A DNA stretch of 64,000 nucleotides from Nocardia amikacinitolerans NBRC 108937 (GCF_001612615.1 NZ_BDAU01000033.1:96456-160455); one strand, 5' to 3'; shown: positions 43,571-52,950, numbered from the stretch's first letter. Program-made: numbers and translations. The notes: generated from the sequence alone by a model not told the origin.

Positions 43571-43833
43571 GAGCAGTTCACCTCTTGGGTTTTCGGTGAG
43601 AAGATCCGATCGGCCGGACTACTGCCGTCGTTCGGGACTGTCGGTGACGGGCTCGACAACGCCATGATCGAATCCTTCTGGTCGTCGATGCAGATCGAAC
43701 TGCTCGACCGCAAGAAATGGAAGATTCGCGTCGTCGACTCGCGAACGCGGCCTTCGGCTACATCGAGATCTTCTACAACCGCCAACGCCGCCACTCCTCC
43801 CTCAGCTACCGCACCCCGATCACTTGCGGTTGA
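43571..43833 (+). mobile_element. IS3-family transposase remnant (end of integrase core)
   Basis: The fragment begins EQFTSWVFGEKIRSAGLLPS and continues GTVGDGLDNAMIESFWSSMQ, IELLDRKKWK, the C-terminal half of an IS3-group OrfB. After about 43735 the coding moves to another frame (LANAAFGYIEIFYNRQRRHS, SLSYRTPITCG) and stops at 43831-43833. The first catalytic Asp, OrfA, and both inverted repeats are missing. It is a dead scrap lying 150 bases before the type VII substrate gene. Confidence 0.85.
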
Positions 43834-43983
43834 GTGGTTCTGTCGAGCCTAGGTTCTGGCTGCCGAGGGATTGATTGAGCCCTGGTTCATGCGCTGCGGC
43901 GGCATGAAGATCGTCACCGAACTGTACAAGTGCGTGGCAGCCATGAGCGGCCGGTCGTGCACCGCTTGGATCCGGAGGTTCGA

Positions 43984-45795
43984 GTGAGCGAGATCGGTGT
44001 GACGAACCCTTGGGAAGCACTGCGTGATCAGGCGCAGGGTGGTGCGTTGGAATTCCATCCGCGAGCGGCGCTCGAGGTTGTGGAGGTGGTGGTCGAGCTC
44101 CTCGGCGGTGTACTGGCCATTCGTGAGAACGCGACGCAAGTGGAGCACTTCGAACCGCTGTCGAACTTGTCGTCGGGCGAAGCGCTTGCGGTGAAATTCG
44201 CGAACAAGGGCGTCGAACTCGGGCGGATCCTCGACGGGCATGTCGCTGTTCTCCGGAACATGATCGAAACTTTCGTCGACGCGGGCCGGCAGTACGCTCG
44301 TGTCGAGGATTTGAACGCGGAGGAACTCGGGCGCGTCACCACGCCCCGAGAAGCATCGACCGCGCTGGGACGTTCACCGGAATCCACGCCCATCGCCGGT
44401 GACATCGGCAGCGACGGACGTTATCGGGATCCGGGCGATTGGCTGGATCCGGTTGCCGCTCACGAGGTCGACCCCATGTCGGAACAGCTGCGGGAACACG
44501 ACGAATTCGAGCCGTCCACGATCAGGGACGACATCGAGAACCCCAACGCCCTGCTCTACGAGGACCTCTACGAGCTGGGTCAGAGCATCCGCGCCCAGCA
44601 GGTGGCCGACGCGGGCGGGCGTTGGACGTGGATGAGTGAGCAACTCGACGCGATTACCGTCGAGTACGCCAATCGCGTCGATTCCGTGACGGTGGACCAG
44701 TGGCGCGGTGCGGGACGTGAGGCGGCCGTCGTGGCTGCGCGGGCGTACGCCGATGGTGTTCGGCAGCTGTCGAACAGCATGGGGCTCATGGCGGACAACC
44801 TCGCCTACACCGCGGGGTGGCTGGAAGCGACTCGGGTGAGCATGCCGCAGGAACCGATGAATCCGGCCGGGTCGTCTCGTGCCTTGCCCGCGAACATGGA
44901 TCCCTACGGCCAGTATTCGATGTCTTACACCGTGGAGGATCCTACTCCTGAGTATCAGGAGGCGCTGCGACAGACGTATGGGGTCGGCATCGATGCCTCG
45001 GCCGTCCGGGTGCCGATTCTGCCGCCGGTCGAGTCTGCGTTCGCCCAGGTGCCGGTGCTAGAGCAGGGCGTGGAGGGCGGTGGCGGCGGACAGGGTTCTG
45101 GTGCCACGAGTACCGGCACCGAAACGGTGACTGCCGCTGTCACACCGTCGCCGGTTACGGTCGCGGGCGCGGCGATGCCGGTGGCGCCCGTTCCCGCCCC
45201 CGGAGGCGGGACGTCGCCTCTACCGACGGTTTACTCGGAACCGGACGCACGTCCGGCGCCGACGACTCCCGCCATGGCGGGTTCAGCGCCGCGCAGCGCC
45301 GGGCAGAGTGGGGACAGTACGCGGGAAGTCGCGCGATCACTATCGCCTGATCTCGGTCAGGGTCTGCCTGCGGCTCTGGGGCAAGCAGCTCAACAGGTCT
45401 CGGCCGCCCAACGCCCGTCGTCGGGTTCGGCGCCGCCCGCAGCCGCCCGCTCGTTGCCGCACCACGCGTCAGCGGAAGCCGGATCCGGTGCGCGCGGTGC
45501 GGGACACTCGACACCAACCGTCGCCGCTCCCAAGCATGACCCGGCCCGCATGGCGAAACTGTTTCCACGCGCGGCCCTGCCTGTCGAACCCGGAGGTGTC
45601 GGCGCGGCGGATCGCTTGGCGGCCGCATCGAACTCACCCGGCGTGCCAGGGCCCGCCGGGATGGGTGGCGCCGCCAATAGTGGTGACAAGCGCGACGGGC
45701 ATCGGCGCGCCGCCTACCTGGAATCGTCGCACCACTTCGAGGAGGCGCTGGGCGAGGCGCCTCGGGTGGTCAACACTCCGGTGATCGAACGATGA
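43984..45795 (+). CDS. Type VII secretion substrate with fused PE-like and PPE/WXG-like domains
   Basis: 603 residues from GTG 43984, with GGAGG 5 bases before it. Residues 20-110 are a helical hairpin ending in QYARVED, which carries the YxxxE export signal (Y104, E108). A linker leads to a second helical bundle (about 185-290) with QWRG at 239-242, the WxG turn of WXG100/PPE proteins. The C-terminal 300 residues are Pro/Ala/Gly/Ser-rich low complexity. It overlaps the EspG gene by 4 bases, and EspG chaperones bind PPE-like partners. The reading as two partners fused in one chain is inference. An EspB-like substrate is the alternative. Confidence 0.75.
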   Translation: MSEIGVTNPWEALRDQAQGGALEFHPRAALEVVEVVVELLGGVLAIRENATQVEHFEPLSNLSSGEALAVKFANKGVELGRILDGHVAVLRNMIETFVDAGRQYARVEDLNAEELGRVTTPREASTALGRSPESTPIAGDIGSDGRYRDPGDWLDPVAAHEVDPMSEQLREHDEFEPSTIRDDIENPNALLYEDLYELGQSIRAQQVADAGGRWTWMSEQLDAITVEYANRVDSVTVDQWRGAGREAAVVAARAYADGVRQLSNSMGLMADNLAYTAGWLEATRVSMPQEPMNPAGSSRALPANMDPYGQYSMSYTVEDPTPEYQEALRQTYGVGIDASAVRVPILPPVESAFAQVPVLEQGVEGGGGGQGSGATSTGTETVTAAVTPSPVTVAGAAMPVAPVPAPGGGTSPLPTVYSEPDARPAPTTPAMAGSAPRSAGQSGDSTREVARSLSPDLGQGLPAALGQAAQQVSAAQRPSSGSAPPAAARSLPHHASAEAGSGARGAGHSTPTVAAPKHDPARMAKLFPRAALPVEPGGVGAADRLAAASNSPGVPGPAGMGGAANSGDKRDGHRRAAYLESSHHFEEALGEAPRVVNTPVIER

Positions 45796-46571
45796 CGACA
45801 TGGACACTCGACGACTTCGAGTTCGTCGTCCTGTGGGAACGGTTGCGCGAGGGCTTGCTACCACGCCCTTTCACCTACATCAGCCGGATTCCGCTGGAAC
45901 GCGACTATCAGCGGGCACGCCGCGAGATCCGGGAACGGTTGCGCACCACGGTATCCGCCGAACTCGAGCGGGCCATCGATGTGGTCGCCCGCCCGGATAT
46001 CCGGGTGCTCGTCCGCGGCGTCGACGGCAACAACCCCGGCGATCCACGCGGCAGCATTCGGATGCTTGCGGTGCGTCGCGGTGCGAACGGCTATCTGCTG
46101 ACCCAACGACCGGGTGAAACGATCCAGCACAGTGCGGGTTTCACGATCACCGACTGCGATCCACTGCGCTTGGCCGATCGTGTGGTCGCCGCCCTGCCCG
46201 CCATGCCCGGTGGTGGGCACGACGTCGTGCTCCCGATTCCCGACGAGCCGAGCTGCTACGACGACCATGTCGCACCGCCGCGGATATCGGCAGCCTGGCA
46301 TGACACCCACGAGTCGCTCGGCAGGCAATTCCTGCAACAACAGCCTGCGCGAGTCGGCACGATCGAAATCATCCAGGGCATATCCGTTTTCGGTCCACGC
46401 GGTCGCTCCGCGAGACGACTCCACTGGCGAGACCTGCCCGCCGACGGCCGCTACGTGATCCCGAATCGCCAGCCCTACTCTGCCCTTTCCGCCGACAGAG
46501 AACGCTTCGTGCGACTGATCAACCACGAGATCGCCGCCGTGGTCTCAGCTATCAAAGACCAGCGATCCTGA
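45792..46571 (+). CDS. ESX secretion-associated protein EspG
   Basis: 259 residues from ATG 45792, overlapping the substrate gene (ATGA). It begins TTWTLDDFEFVVLWERL, the usual EspG opening (W-x-L-x3-EF-x2-LW), and continues with a mixed alpha/beta body including RVLVRGVDG, MLAVRRGANGYLLTQRPGE and a late ARRLHWRDLPADGRYVI. EspG proteins are cytosolic chaperones that hold specific PE/PPE-type substrates soluble before export. No ESX core component (EccA-E, MycP) lies nearby, so this pair probably uses a secretion machine encoded elsewhere. Confidence 0.87.
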   Translation: MTTWTLDDFEFVVLWERLREGLLPRPFTYISRIPLERDYQRARREIRERLRTTVSAELERAIDVVARPDIRVLVRGVDGNNPGDPRGSIRMLAVRRGANGYLLTQRPGETIQHSAGFTITDCDPLRLADRVVAALPAMPGGGHDVVLPIPDEPSCYDDHVAPPRISAAWHDTHESLGRQFLQQQPARVGTIEIIQGISVFGPRGRSARRLHWRDLPADGRYVIPNRQPYSALSADRERFVRLINHEIAAVVSAIKDQRS

Positions 46572-46709
46572 CTCGGCGGTGCGGGGCGGCCGCCATATTC
46601 GTCTTGGCGCCGCGTGGCGCGACTCCGGCAGTCGTAGGCTTCGGGAGCGGTTGAAGCCTGTCGAGCGGGGAGCATCGCCGCGCTGTGCGTATTCGGGGCG
46701 AAGCCTCGC

Positions 46710-47312
46710 CTACCGATGGCCGCCGCGCGAGACCAGATACGACCGCAGCACCACCCGCAGCTCGTCGACCAGAGTGGGCCGCTCATCGGCGTCGGCCTCG
46801 ACGATGAGCGGCATCAGGCCGCGCAGGAGTTGGATGGCGATGGTGGTGACCCGGTGTCTGTTCGGCGGATCGAGGTCGGGGAAGACCGATCCCACCAACG
46901 CCTCGAAGCGCTCATGCAGCGCCGTGTGCGCTGGGCCGACGGCCTCGCGCAGCGGCTGGGGCATGTCGGTGCGGGCGAACAGGGCCTTGAATCCGGGGTG
47001 GGCGAGATTGAACTCGACCAGTGGGCCAAGCAGTCGATCCAGCAGGCCGTCCAGGTCGAGACCTTCGGACTCGTCGGGGACGTCGTCGCCGAAAAGTTCG
47101 AGCTGGCCGCGATAGTACTCGGCGAGAGCGGCAGCGATCTCATCTTTGTTGCGGAAGTACTGATAGAGGGATCCCGGTGAGATGCCCGCGGCCGCGGCGA
47201 CCGCGTTCGTCGTGGTCCCCTCGTAACCACGTTCCGAGAGGACCGTCGCGGCGGCGCGCAGGATGTCTTCGATGCGACGGCGGCCTCGCTCCTGACGGCG
47301 CACCTCGGGCAT
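46710..47312 (-). CDS. TetR-family regulator of the MMPL exporter
   Basis: 200 residues. The HTH reads RIEDILRAAATVLSERGYEG, then TTTNAVAAAAGISPGSLYQY and FRNKDEIAAALA, a canonical TetR domain. The C-terminal helical ligand domain (about 65-195) is of the TetR_C_17-like type (LAHPGFKALFARTDMPQPLR). Divergent from the MMPL gene at 47406, with the inverted repeat at 47341-47365 between them, it is the probable repressor of that transporter and of itself. Confidence 0.92.
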   Translation of the reverse strand: MPEVRRQERGRRRIEDILRAAATVLSERGYEGTTTNAVAAAAGISPGSLYQYFRNKDEIAAALAEYYRGQLELFGDDVPDESEGLDLDGLLDRLLGPLVEFNLAHPGFKALFARTDMPQPLREAVGPAHTALHERFEALVGSVFPDLDPPNRHRVTTIAIQLLRGLMPLIVEADADERPTLVDELRVVLRSYLVSRGGHR

Positions 47313-47340
47313 GGTCCTCCTCTTGAAAATGCGAGCAACT

Positions 47341-47365
47341 ACTCGTAATATCGGCGATTGCGAGT
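47341..47365. promoter_or_regulatory. Probable TetR operator
   Basis: ACTCGTAAT (47341-47349) and ATTGCGAGT (47357-47365) are inverted with one mismatch around a 7-base centre. A third half-site TGCGAG lies at 47330-47335. It sits in the 93-base divergent gap between the TetR and MMPL genes, overlapping the expected promoters. Confidence 0.65.
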
Positions 47366-47405
47366 CTTTGATCGCATATTACGGAGCTTAGCAGAGGGGC
47401 CGACC

Positions 47406-49586
47406 GTGCTCGCATCGTTCATCACCCGCCGTCCTCGCGGCCTGCTCGTCGCAGTGGTGGCGCTGTTCGGTCTGCTGACCGTAGTCGCCACCGGGACGCT
47501 GAACAGCCTGTCGCTCAACCGATACGAGAACGCGCACTCCGAATCCGCCTCGGTGCGTGCCGATCTGGCCGCGACGTTCGGCACGGGCAGTCCGAATGTC
47601 GCGGTGCTCGTGACGGCGGCCGACGGCGACGTGCGCGCACCCGCCGCAGCGACGGCCGCCGCGCGGCTCACCGATGAGCTCGCGGCCCATCCTGCGGTGG
47701 CAGAGGTCCGCTCGTTTTGGCAACCGGGATCTCCGGATACTCTGGCCAGCAAGGATTTTCGATACGGTCTGATCCTGGCTGTCGTCCCTGGCGACGCCGA
47801 CCAGGTGCGCCGTGATGTGCTCCCTGGCATCGAAACCGATTTGCTCCGCGCGGCTGATCCCGCGATCACGCTGACGCTCGGCGGTGCCGACGAAGTCTTC
47901 CGAGATGTCGCCGCGCAGGCCGCCACCGATTTCCTGCGCGCCGAACTGATTGTGATTCCGCTGGTGCTGCTGCTTTTGTGGGTGGTGCTGCGACGGTGGG
48001 CGCTGGCGTTGGTGACGATCGGGATCGGCGTCTTCTGCGTGGTCGCCGCGCTGGCGTTGCTGCGTGTGGCGACCATGTTCGTCGAGATATCGACCTTCGC
48101 CGCGAACATCGCGCTGGTCTTGGGAATCGGGCTCGGCGTCGACTACGGGTTGTTCATGATCTACCGGTTCCGTGAGGAACTCGGCGCGGGCGCGGCGACA
48201 GCCGACGCCGTGCGGTCAGCGGTGAGGGGAGCGGGTCGGACCATAGTGTTCAGCGCCGCGACAGTCGGTGCGAGCCTGGCCGTGCTGCTGGCCTTCCCGT
48301 TCCCGTTTCTGGCGTCGTTCGCCTACGCCGGGATCGCCGTCGCCGCGGTTTCGGTGCTCGCCGCGGTGGTGATCCTGCCCGCCGCGTTGCGGCTACTCGG
48401 CCACCGCGCAATGCCGCGGCGGCCCGCGGGCGGCCTCGAGACCGGGTTCTGGTTCCGCGCGGCACAACGGGTGATCCGCAGACCGGTGCTGGCCAGCGCC
48501 GCGGCGCTACTCGTGCTGGCCGCGCTCGGCGCGCCCGCGCTCGGCGTGAACTTCGGCCCGCCCGACGACCGCGTGCTCCGCGCGCAGCATCCCGTGCGGT
48601 CGATGTACGACACGATTCGTGCCGACTTCGCGACCGAGGAGGCCGACGCACTCCAGGTGTACGCCGGCGCGGCCGATCCCGGCGGGCTGCCCGGCTACGC
48701 CGCAGCCCTGTCCTCGATTCCCGGTGTATACCGGGTGGATTCGGCCGCGGGCTCGTTCGCGGGCGGCATTGTGGTTGGCCCGCCGTCGGTGGGGATGGCG
48801 TCCGACGCGGCGACGTGGCTACGCGTGGTGCCGACAGGCGAGCGGCTTGTGGCCGACCCAGTCGGGCTGGTCGCTGAGATACGTTCGATGCAAGCGCCGT
48901 TCGAGGTGCGGGTCGGCGGCTATCCCGCAGAGCTGGCCGACTATCGCGACGGTGTGGCGGCCCGCCTGCCGCTCGTCGCGCTGCTCATCATGTTCGTCAC
49001 CTACGCCGTGCTGTTCTTGATGACCGGCAGTGTGCTGGCCCCATTGAAGGCGGCGGTGCTGAACATGGTGTCGATGTCGGTGATGTTCGGCGTGCTCGTC
49101 TGGGGTTTTCAGAACGGTGCGCTGGCAGGCCTTCTCGGCTTCACGCCCACCGGCAGCATCGAGCCGAGTATCCCGATCCTGATGTTCTGCGTCGCCTACG
49201 GCTTGTCGATGGACTACGAGGTCTTTCTGCTGTCGCGGATCAAGGAAGACTACGACCGCACCGCAGATCCGGTCGGCTCCATCCCACGCGGCATCGCTCG
49301 CTCGGCTCCGCTGGTCACGGCCGCCGCACTCATCATGGCGGTCTCGTTCGCCGTGTACGGCACCGGCGAGGTGGTCTTCCTCCAGCAGCTCGGACTCGGC
49401 ATGGCACTCACTGTCGCTGTCGATGCCACCGTGGTGCGCGGCGTGCTCGCGCCCGCGCTGATGCGGTTGGCAGGCCGGGCGAACTGGTGGGCACCCAGAC
49501 CGCTGCGCAAGTGGCACGACCGCATCGGCCTGCGTGAGCAGGTAGGTCCAGAGCCCGCGGTTGGCCGGGAAGATCTGCTGGTGTGA
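47406..49586 (+). CDS. MMPL-family RND transporter
   Basis: 726 residues from GTG 47406 (GAGGGG 6 bases before it). The design is the two-fold MMPL pattern: helix 1 after RRPRGLLVAVVALFGLL, an extracytoplasmic domain, and helices 2-6 with ANIALVLGIGLGVDYGLFMI carrying the proton-relay GxxxDY, repeated in the second half as CVAYGLSMDYEVFLLSRIKE. MMPL proteins export lipids, siderophores or drugs across the inner membrane. The TetR neighbour suggests induction by a toxic or amphipathic compound. No lipid-synthesis genes adjoin it, which favours efflux over lipid assembly. Confidence 0.93.
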   Translation: MLASFITRRPRGLLVAVVALFGLLTVVATGTLNSLSLNRYENAHSESASVRADLAATFGTGSPNVAVLVTAADGDVRAPAAATAAARLTDELAAHPAVAEVRSFWQPGSPDTLASKDFRYGLILAVVPGDADQVRRDVLPGIETDLLRAADPAITLTLGGADEVFRDVAAQAATDFLRAELIVIPLVLLLLWVVLRRWALALVTIGIGVFCVVAALALLRVATMFVEISTFAANIALVLGIGLGVDYGLFMIYRFREELGAGAATADAVRSAVRGAGRTIVFSAATVGASLAVLLAFPFPFLASFAYAGIAVAAVSVLAAVVILPAALRLLGHRAMPRRPAGGLETGFWFRAAQRVIRRPVLASAAALLVLAALGAPALGVNFGPPDDRVLRAQHPVRSMYDTIRADFATEEADALQVYAGAADPGGLPGYAAALSSIPGVYRVDSAAGSFAGGIVVGPPSVGMASDAATWLRVVPTGERLVADPVGLVAEIRSMQAPFEVRVGGYPAELADYRDGVAARLPLVALLIMFVTYAVLFLMTGSVLAPLKAAVLNMVSMSVMFGVLVWGFQNGALAGLLGFTPTGSIEPSIPILMFCVAYGLSMDYEVFLLSRIKEDYDRTADPVGSIPRGIARSAPLVTAAALIMAVSFAVYGTGEVVFLQQLGLGMALTVAVDATVVRGVLAPALMRLAGRANWWAPRPLRKWHDRIGLREQVGPEPAVGREDLLV

Positions 49587-49601
49587 CCCACGGGCATTGC
49601 A

Positions 49602-49621
49602 GTCTCATACGTCATAGAGAC
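49602..49621. promoter_or_regulatory. Short inverted repeat before an XRE regulator gene
   Basis: GTCTC (49602-49606) and GAGAC (49617-49621) are inverted around a 10-base spacer in the AT-rich 78-base gap before ATG 49665. It may be an autoregulatory operator. Confidence 0.35.
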
Positions 49622-49664
49622 GACATGAATATCGTATTTTCTCAGCGGCTTGTGGAGGGGCAGG

Positions 49665-50477
49665 ATGAACCGGTCCGCGATATCCGAGTTCTTACAGTCG
49701 CGACGGGCCCGAATCCGGCCGCAGGACATCGGCATCCGCGATGGGATCGGTCGGCGCCGAGTGCCGGGACTGCGACGCGAGGACGTCGCGCTATTGGCAG
49801 GCACGAGCGTGGACTACTACGTCCGGCTGGAACAGGGGCGGTGCGCGAACGTCTCCGACGCGGTGCTCGACGCGGTGGCCGGTGCGCTGCGGCTGGATCC
49901 CGATGAACGCGAACACCTGTTCCGCATCGCCCGACCGCGTCGTACGCTCGCCGGGGCGCGCCCATTGCCGGGTCCCGAGCTGTGGCGGCTGCTCGACTGG
50001 ATCGCCGCGCCGGCGCTGGTGGCCGATCACAGGTTGGACGTGCTCGCCTGGAACCGGGCGATGAGCCGCCTTGTCGCCGAAGATCATGGGCCCGCCGCGC
50101 GTACGCCCAATCTCGCACGCATGCAATTGGTGGATCCGCGCTCGCGTGAGCGCTATCCGGATCAGCGGGCCAACGCGGCGGTGCTCGTCGCCTACCTGAG
50201 GGTCGCAGCGGGCGAATTCGCCGACGACCAGCAGCTGACCGCGCTGATCGATGAATTGCGTGCTTGCAGTGCGGATTTCCGCCGTGAATGGGATGCCTAT
50301 CCGGTGGGCGTCAGCGCGCACGGCGCGGTCACCGTGGCGCACCCGACGTTCGGCACCCTCGATTTCATCTACGAGGTCGTCAGTGCCGCCCCCGATCGGC
50401 GGCGGTCGCTGTGGGTCTATACCGCGGCGGCGGGGACGCGCGAGGAACAGGCGCTAAGAGAACTCGCCGCGGGATGA
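49665..50477 (+). CDS. XRE-family regulator with MmyB-like ligand domain
   Basis: 270 residues from ATG 49665 after GGAGGGGCAGG. The HTH reads FLQSRRARIRPQDIGIRDGI, then RRRVPGLRREDVALLAGTSV and DYYVRLEQGRCANVSDAVLD. The MmyB-like C-terminal domain follows (LDVLAWNRAMSRLVAEDHG, RNLxR-type NLARMQLVDPRSRERYPD, DFIYEVVSAAPDRR). The domain can bind a fatty-acid-like ligand. Another member of the same family is at 56900-57730. Such genes usually regulate a divergent oxidoreductase, but none is adjacent here. Confidence 0.9.
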   Translation: MNRSAISEFLQSRRARIRPQDIGIRDGIGRRRVPGLRREDVALLAGTSVDYYVRLEQGRCANVSDAVLDAVAGALRLDPDEREHLFRIARPRRTLAGARPLPGPELWRLLDWIAAPALVADHRLDVLAWNRAMSRLVAEDHGPAARTPNLARMQLVDPRSRERYPDQRANAAVLVAYLRVAAGEFADDQQLTALIDELRACSADFRREWDAYPVGVSAHGAVTVAHPTFGTLDFIYEVVSAAPDRRRSLWVYTAAAGTREEQALRELAAG

Positions 50478-50757
50478 ACATCGAGCTACTCCAGCCGTAG
50501 TCCGCAATGTTGTTTCGTAACAGCAGCTTGGCCCGGGTTATAAGCATCTGGTGGCGTCGTCGGTCGGGGTTGGAGCAGGCTTCCGGGCAGGTAGCGGACG
50601 GCGGGGGTAGGGCTCTCGTCGGAACCCAGTTGCGGTCGCGATCGTTTGTGCGCGGGGACTATTGGCGCCATTGCCGAGTAGGAACGGTATGGCCGTTGGC
50701 AGAGTCGGCCGGGGGCAAATCAGCCCGTAGACCTCATCGGGCGCACCCTACAGGTGA

Positions 50758-51303
50758 TCAGGATGATTCCGTGGGTCGGGCGTCGCCCCAGTACTCGTGT
50801 AGGGCGCTGACCCGGTCGCCGCGGATCTCGACGATGATGAGTTCGCGGTTGCGGTAGCCCGCGGTGGTGGGGGAGGCGCCGTGCGATTCGTATTCATAGA
50901 TTACTCGTGACCCGGCGACGTCGGTGCGTACGCGGTTGCCGGAGACGCGGTTGCCGGAGCGGGCGTGGAACATCACCCATTCCTCGATCTTGTGTCGTCC
51001 CGCTGCGCCGGTGAAGAGACCGCGGGCGGGGTCTTCGGGGAAGAGGAAGCTGAATTCGTCGGTCAGTACGGCGAGGAAGGGCTGCCAGTCGCCGGTGCGC
51101 CAACCGGTATCGAAGCGGTCCATAGCGTTGTCGGCGACGCGGCGAACGTGGTCCGAGGTGGTCGACGGGTGTTGGGCCGCGGGGTTCGCGGTTGTTGTGC
51201 AGGCGATCATCGTGGCGGCGACCAAGGCCGTGAGGCAAATTCGCGTGGCCGCGTGGCGTGATCGTGTGGATTGGCGAGATAGGGATGCGGGTTGATGCGA
51301 CAT
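50758..51303 (-). CDS. Exported SnoaL/NTF2-like lipoprotein
   Basis: 181 residues; I take ATG 51303 after GGAGTCCGGC. The N-terminus is basic (RQSTRSRHAATR) with the hydrophobic LTALVAATMIAC ending at a lipobox Cys. The mature fold (about 55-175) reads NAMDRFDTGWRTGDWQPFLA, VLTDEFSFLFPEDPA and ELIIVEIRGDRVSALHEYWG, the SnoaL-like NTF2 pattern. Exported NTF2-like domains bind small molecules or act as surface enzymes; the substrate is unknown. A second exported family member lies at 51734-52237. Confidence 0.8.
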   Translation of the reverse strand: MSHQPASLSRQSTRSRHAATRICLTALVAATMIACTTTANPAAQHPSTTSDHVRRVADNAMDRFDTGWRTGDWQPFLAVLTDEFSFLFPEDPARGLFTGAAGRHKIEEWVMFHARSGNRVSGNRVRTDVAGSRVIYEYESHGASPTTAGYRNRELIIVEIRGDRVSALHEYWGDARPTESS

Positions 51304-51733
51304 GCCGGACTCCTTTGTTGGCCGCCCACTGCTGAAAGCCAAGGCCTGCCTGCGGGTATGCCGGGCCTTCGCGGGGAAGCCCAGTGCGCGAGCGCGCTGG
51401 TTGGTGTGACGTCGGATGGGTTCGCTTGTCCGGCAATTCTATTGGGCGACCAGTGTGGAGCCAGGGCTTGCCAGGACCTGGAGCCGCGAGGTCTGCTGTG
51501 CTGCTCGAGGCCCCACGCACCACCCGGTCGCCTGCGGAGAACGCCTCCCTTCTCCGGAAGCCCGGACGAGACAGTGCTCGATGTTCAGACCTGCCACGTG
51601 CAGTCGTTGTGCATCACCGCGACGGCATGCCGGCGCGGTGCGAGACCGGGCTGTCGCTGCTGATCACGCCTGAACCTACCGCCCCGGAATCGCCGATGCC
51701 GGCCGCTGTGTTCGAGTCGTCGGTTGGATGATC
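51304..51733. other. Gene-free stretch between two SnoaL-like genes
   Basis: 430 bases with GC-rich open frames on both strands but no recognisable product or good start. It may contain decayed sequence; nothing could be identified. Confidence 0.4.
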
Positions 51734-52237
51734 TCAGCAGTTCAGGTGCTCGAGGGTTTGGCAGAGTGTGATGGGGTTGGCGTACTCGTCGGTGTGCACC
51801 ATCAGGCCGTCCTTCCAGTCGAAACGATAGATGTAGACGTTGCGGTACGGGCGGCCGTCGGCTGTGACGAAGTCCCCGTTGGCCTGCGCGAAAGACGTTC
51901 CCCCTCGCTCAGCCACGCTGATTCGTAGATCGGTGAACCGCATGGACTGAAAGTTCGTAACGACTCCGCCGATGTAACCCAGGATCTCGTCCTTGTTGGC
52001 GAAATGAGCCGCCGGTTCCAGCGCGCCGGAAAATGACATCGGGATGGTCAATGTGGCGTTCTGATCGATCAGCGCATCGATGGCGTCCAGGTCTTTTCGT
52101 TCGAATGCCTCGAGGAGTGCGCGGGTCGCTGCCTCGGTCTTCCGCTCCGGTCCCACATCGGCTGGTACTGAGGGTGCGTTGCCGACCATCAGAGCCAGGG
52201 TGCCCGCGATGAGGGCGACAAATGTGTGTATGCGCAT
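51734..52237 (-). CDS. Exported SnoaL/NTF2-like protein
   Basis: 167 residues with a Sec signal peptide ending near PSVPADVG. The mature part has ATRALLEAFERKDLDAIDAL, then IDQNATLTIPMSFSGALEPA, then NVYIYRFDWKDGLMVHTDEY and ends with two Cys residues (LCQTLEHLNC) that could form a disulfide. It fits the SnoaL-like family. It is divergent from the TetR gene at 52321, with the AGTGA/TCACT inverted repeat between them, so it is probably that regulator's target. Confidence 0.82.
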   Translation of the reverse strand: MRIHTFVALIAGTLALMVGNAPSVPADVGPERKTEAATRALLEAFERKDLDAIDALIDQNATLTIPMSFSGALEPAAHFANKDEILGYIGGVVTNFQSMRFTDLRISVAERGGTSFAQANGDFVTADGRPYRNVYIYRFDWKDGLMVHTDEYANPITLCQTLEHLNC

Positions 52238-52265
52238 GACAATTCCTTAGTGGTACCGCGCCTCA

Positions 52266-52284
52266 AGTGAGACGCAGTATCACT
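52266..52284. promoter_or_regulatory. Probable TetR operator
   Basis: AGTGA (52266-52270) and TCACT (52280-52284) flank a 9-base spacer in the 83-base divergent gap, directly followed by the AT-rich TATAAG that could be a -10 element for the TetR gene. Confidence 0.5.
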
Positions 52285-52320
52285 ATAAGGGTTCGATGTC
52301 CTCTTGGCTAGAATGGTCCG

Positions 52321-52950
52321 GTGGATCGGTCGGATCAGCTGGAGACATCGCTACGCGACCGCAAGCAACAGCGTGCGCGGCAGGCGATCGTCGAGGCGGC
52401 ACATGCTCTGTTCGCCGAACGCGGTTTCGACCGAGTAACTGTCGCTGACATAGCCGCCAGGGCGGAGGTCGGCCGGGCGACGTTCTTCCGATACTTCGGC
52501 GACAAACAGGAAGTGGTCTTCGCCGACAGCGGCCGTGATCTGGAGGAGGCCCTGGCCGAAGTCGAGCCACCGCTGAACGGCGCCCCGATCGGCGACTCGT
52601 TCCCCGCTGCGCTGGCGTTTGTGCGCGCCCTCGTTTTGGCGTTTGTCGGTCAACTGGTCCAACGGCCAGGGGAATACCGCAAGTATGAACGGTTGATCGC
52701 CGAGCAGCCCGAACTGCGCGCCCGCAGCCTCGTCAAGCAGCGCGGCTATGTGGACCGGATCACCGCCGAGTTGACCGAACACGGAGCCGATCCGGAGGTA
52801 GCGGCACTGGCCAGTGAGATCGGCATGGCCTGCTATTTCGCGGGCCGAGCGGTGACCGACAACGACCCACGTCACCTCCTCGCCGCGATAGCAGCCGCCT
52901 TCGACCGGTTTTGGCGAGAGACGGAGTCCGGCGGCGGCGCGTCCGGTTGA
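52321..52950 (+). CDS. TetR-family regulator
   Basis: 209 residues from GTG 52321. The DNA-binding domain reads RARQAIVEAAHALFAERGFD, then RVTVADIAARAEVGRATFFR and YFGDKQEVVFADSGRDLEEA. The ligand domain has QLVQRPGEYRKYERLIAEQP and ELRARSLVKQRGYVDRIT, a MftR-like arrangement common in actinomycetes. Divergence from the exported SnoaL-like gene at 51734-52237 makes that gene the likely target. It has no other obvious partner. Confidence 0.92.
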   Translation: MDRSDQLETSLRDRKQQRARQAIVEAAHALFAERGFDRVTVADIAARAEVGRATFFRYFGDKQEVVFADSGRDLEEALAEVEPPLNGAPIGDSFPAALAFVRALVLAFVGQLVQRPGEYRKYERLIAEQPELRARSLVKQRGYVDRITAELTEHGADPEVAALASEIGMACYFAGRAVTDNDPRHLLAAIAAAFDRFWRETESGGGASG

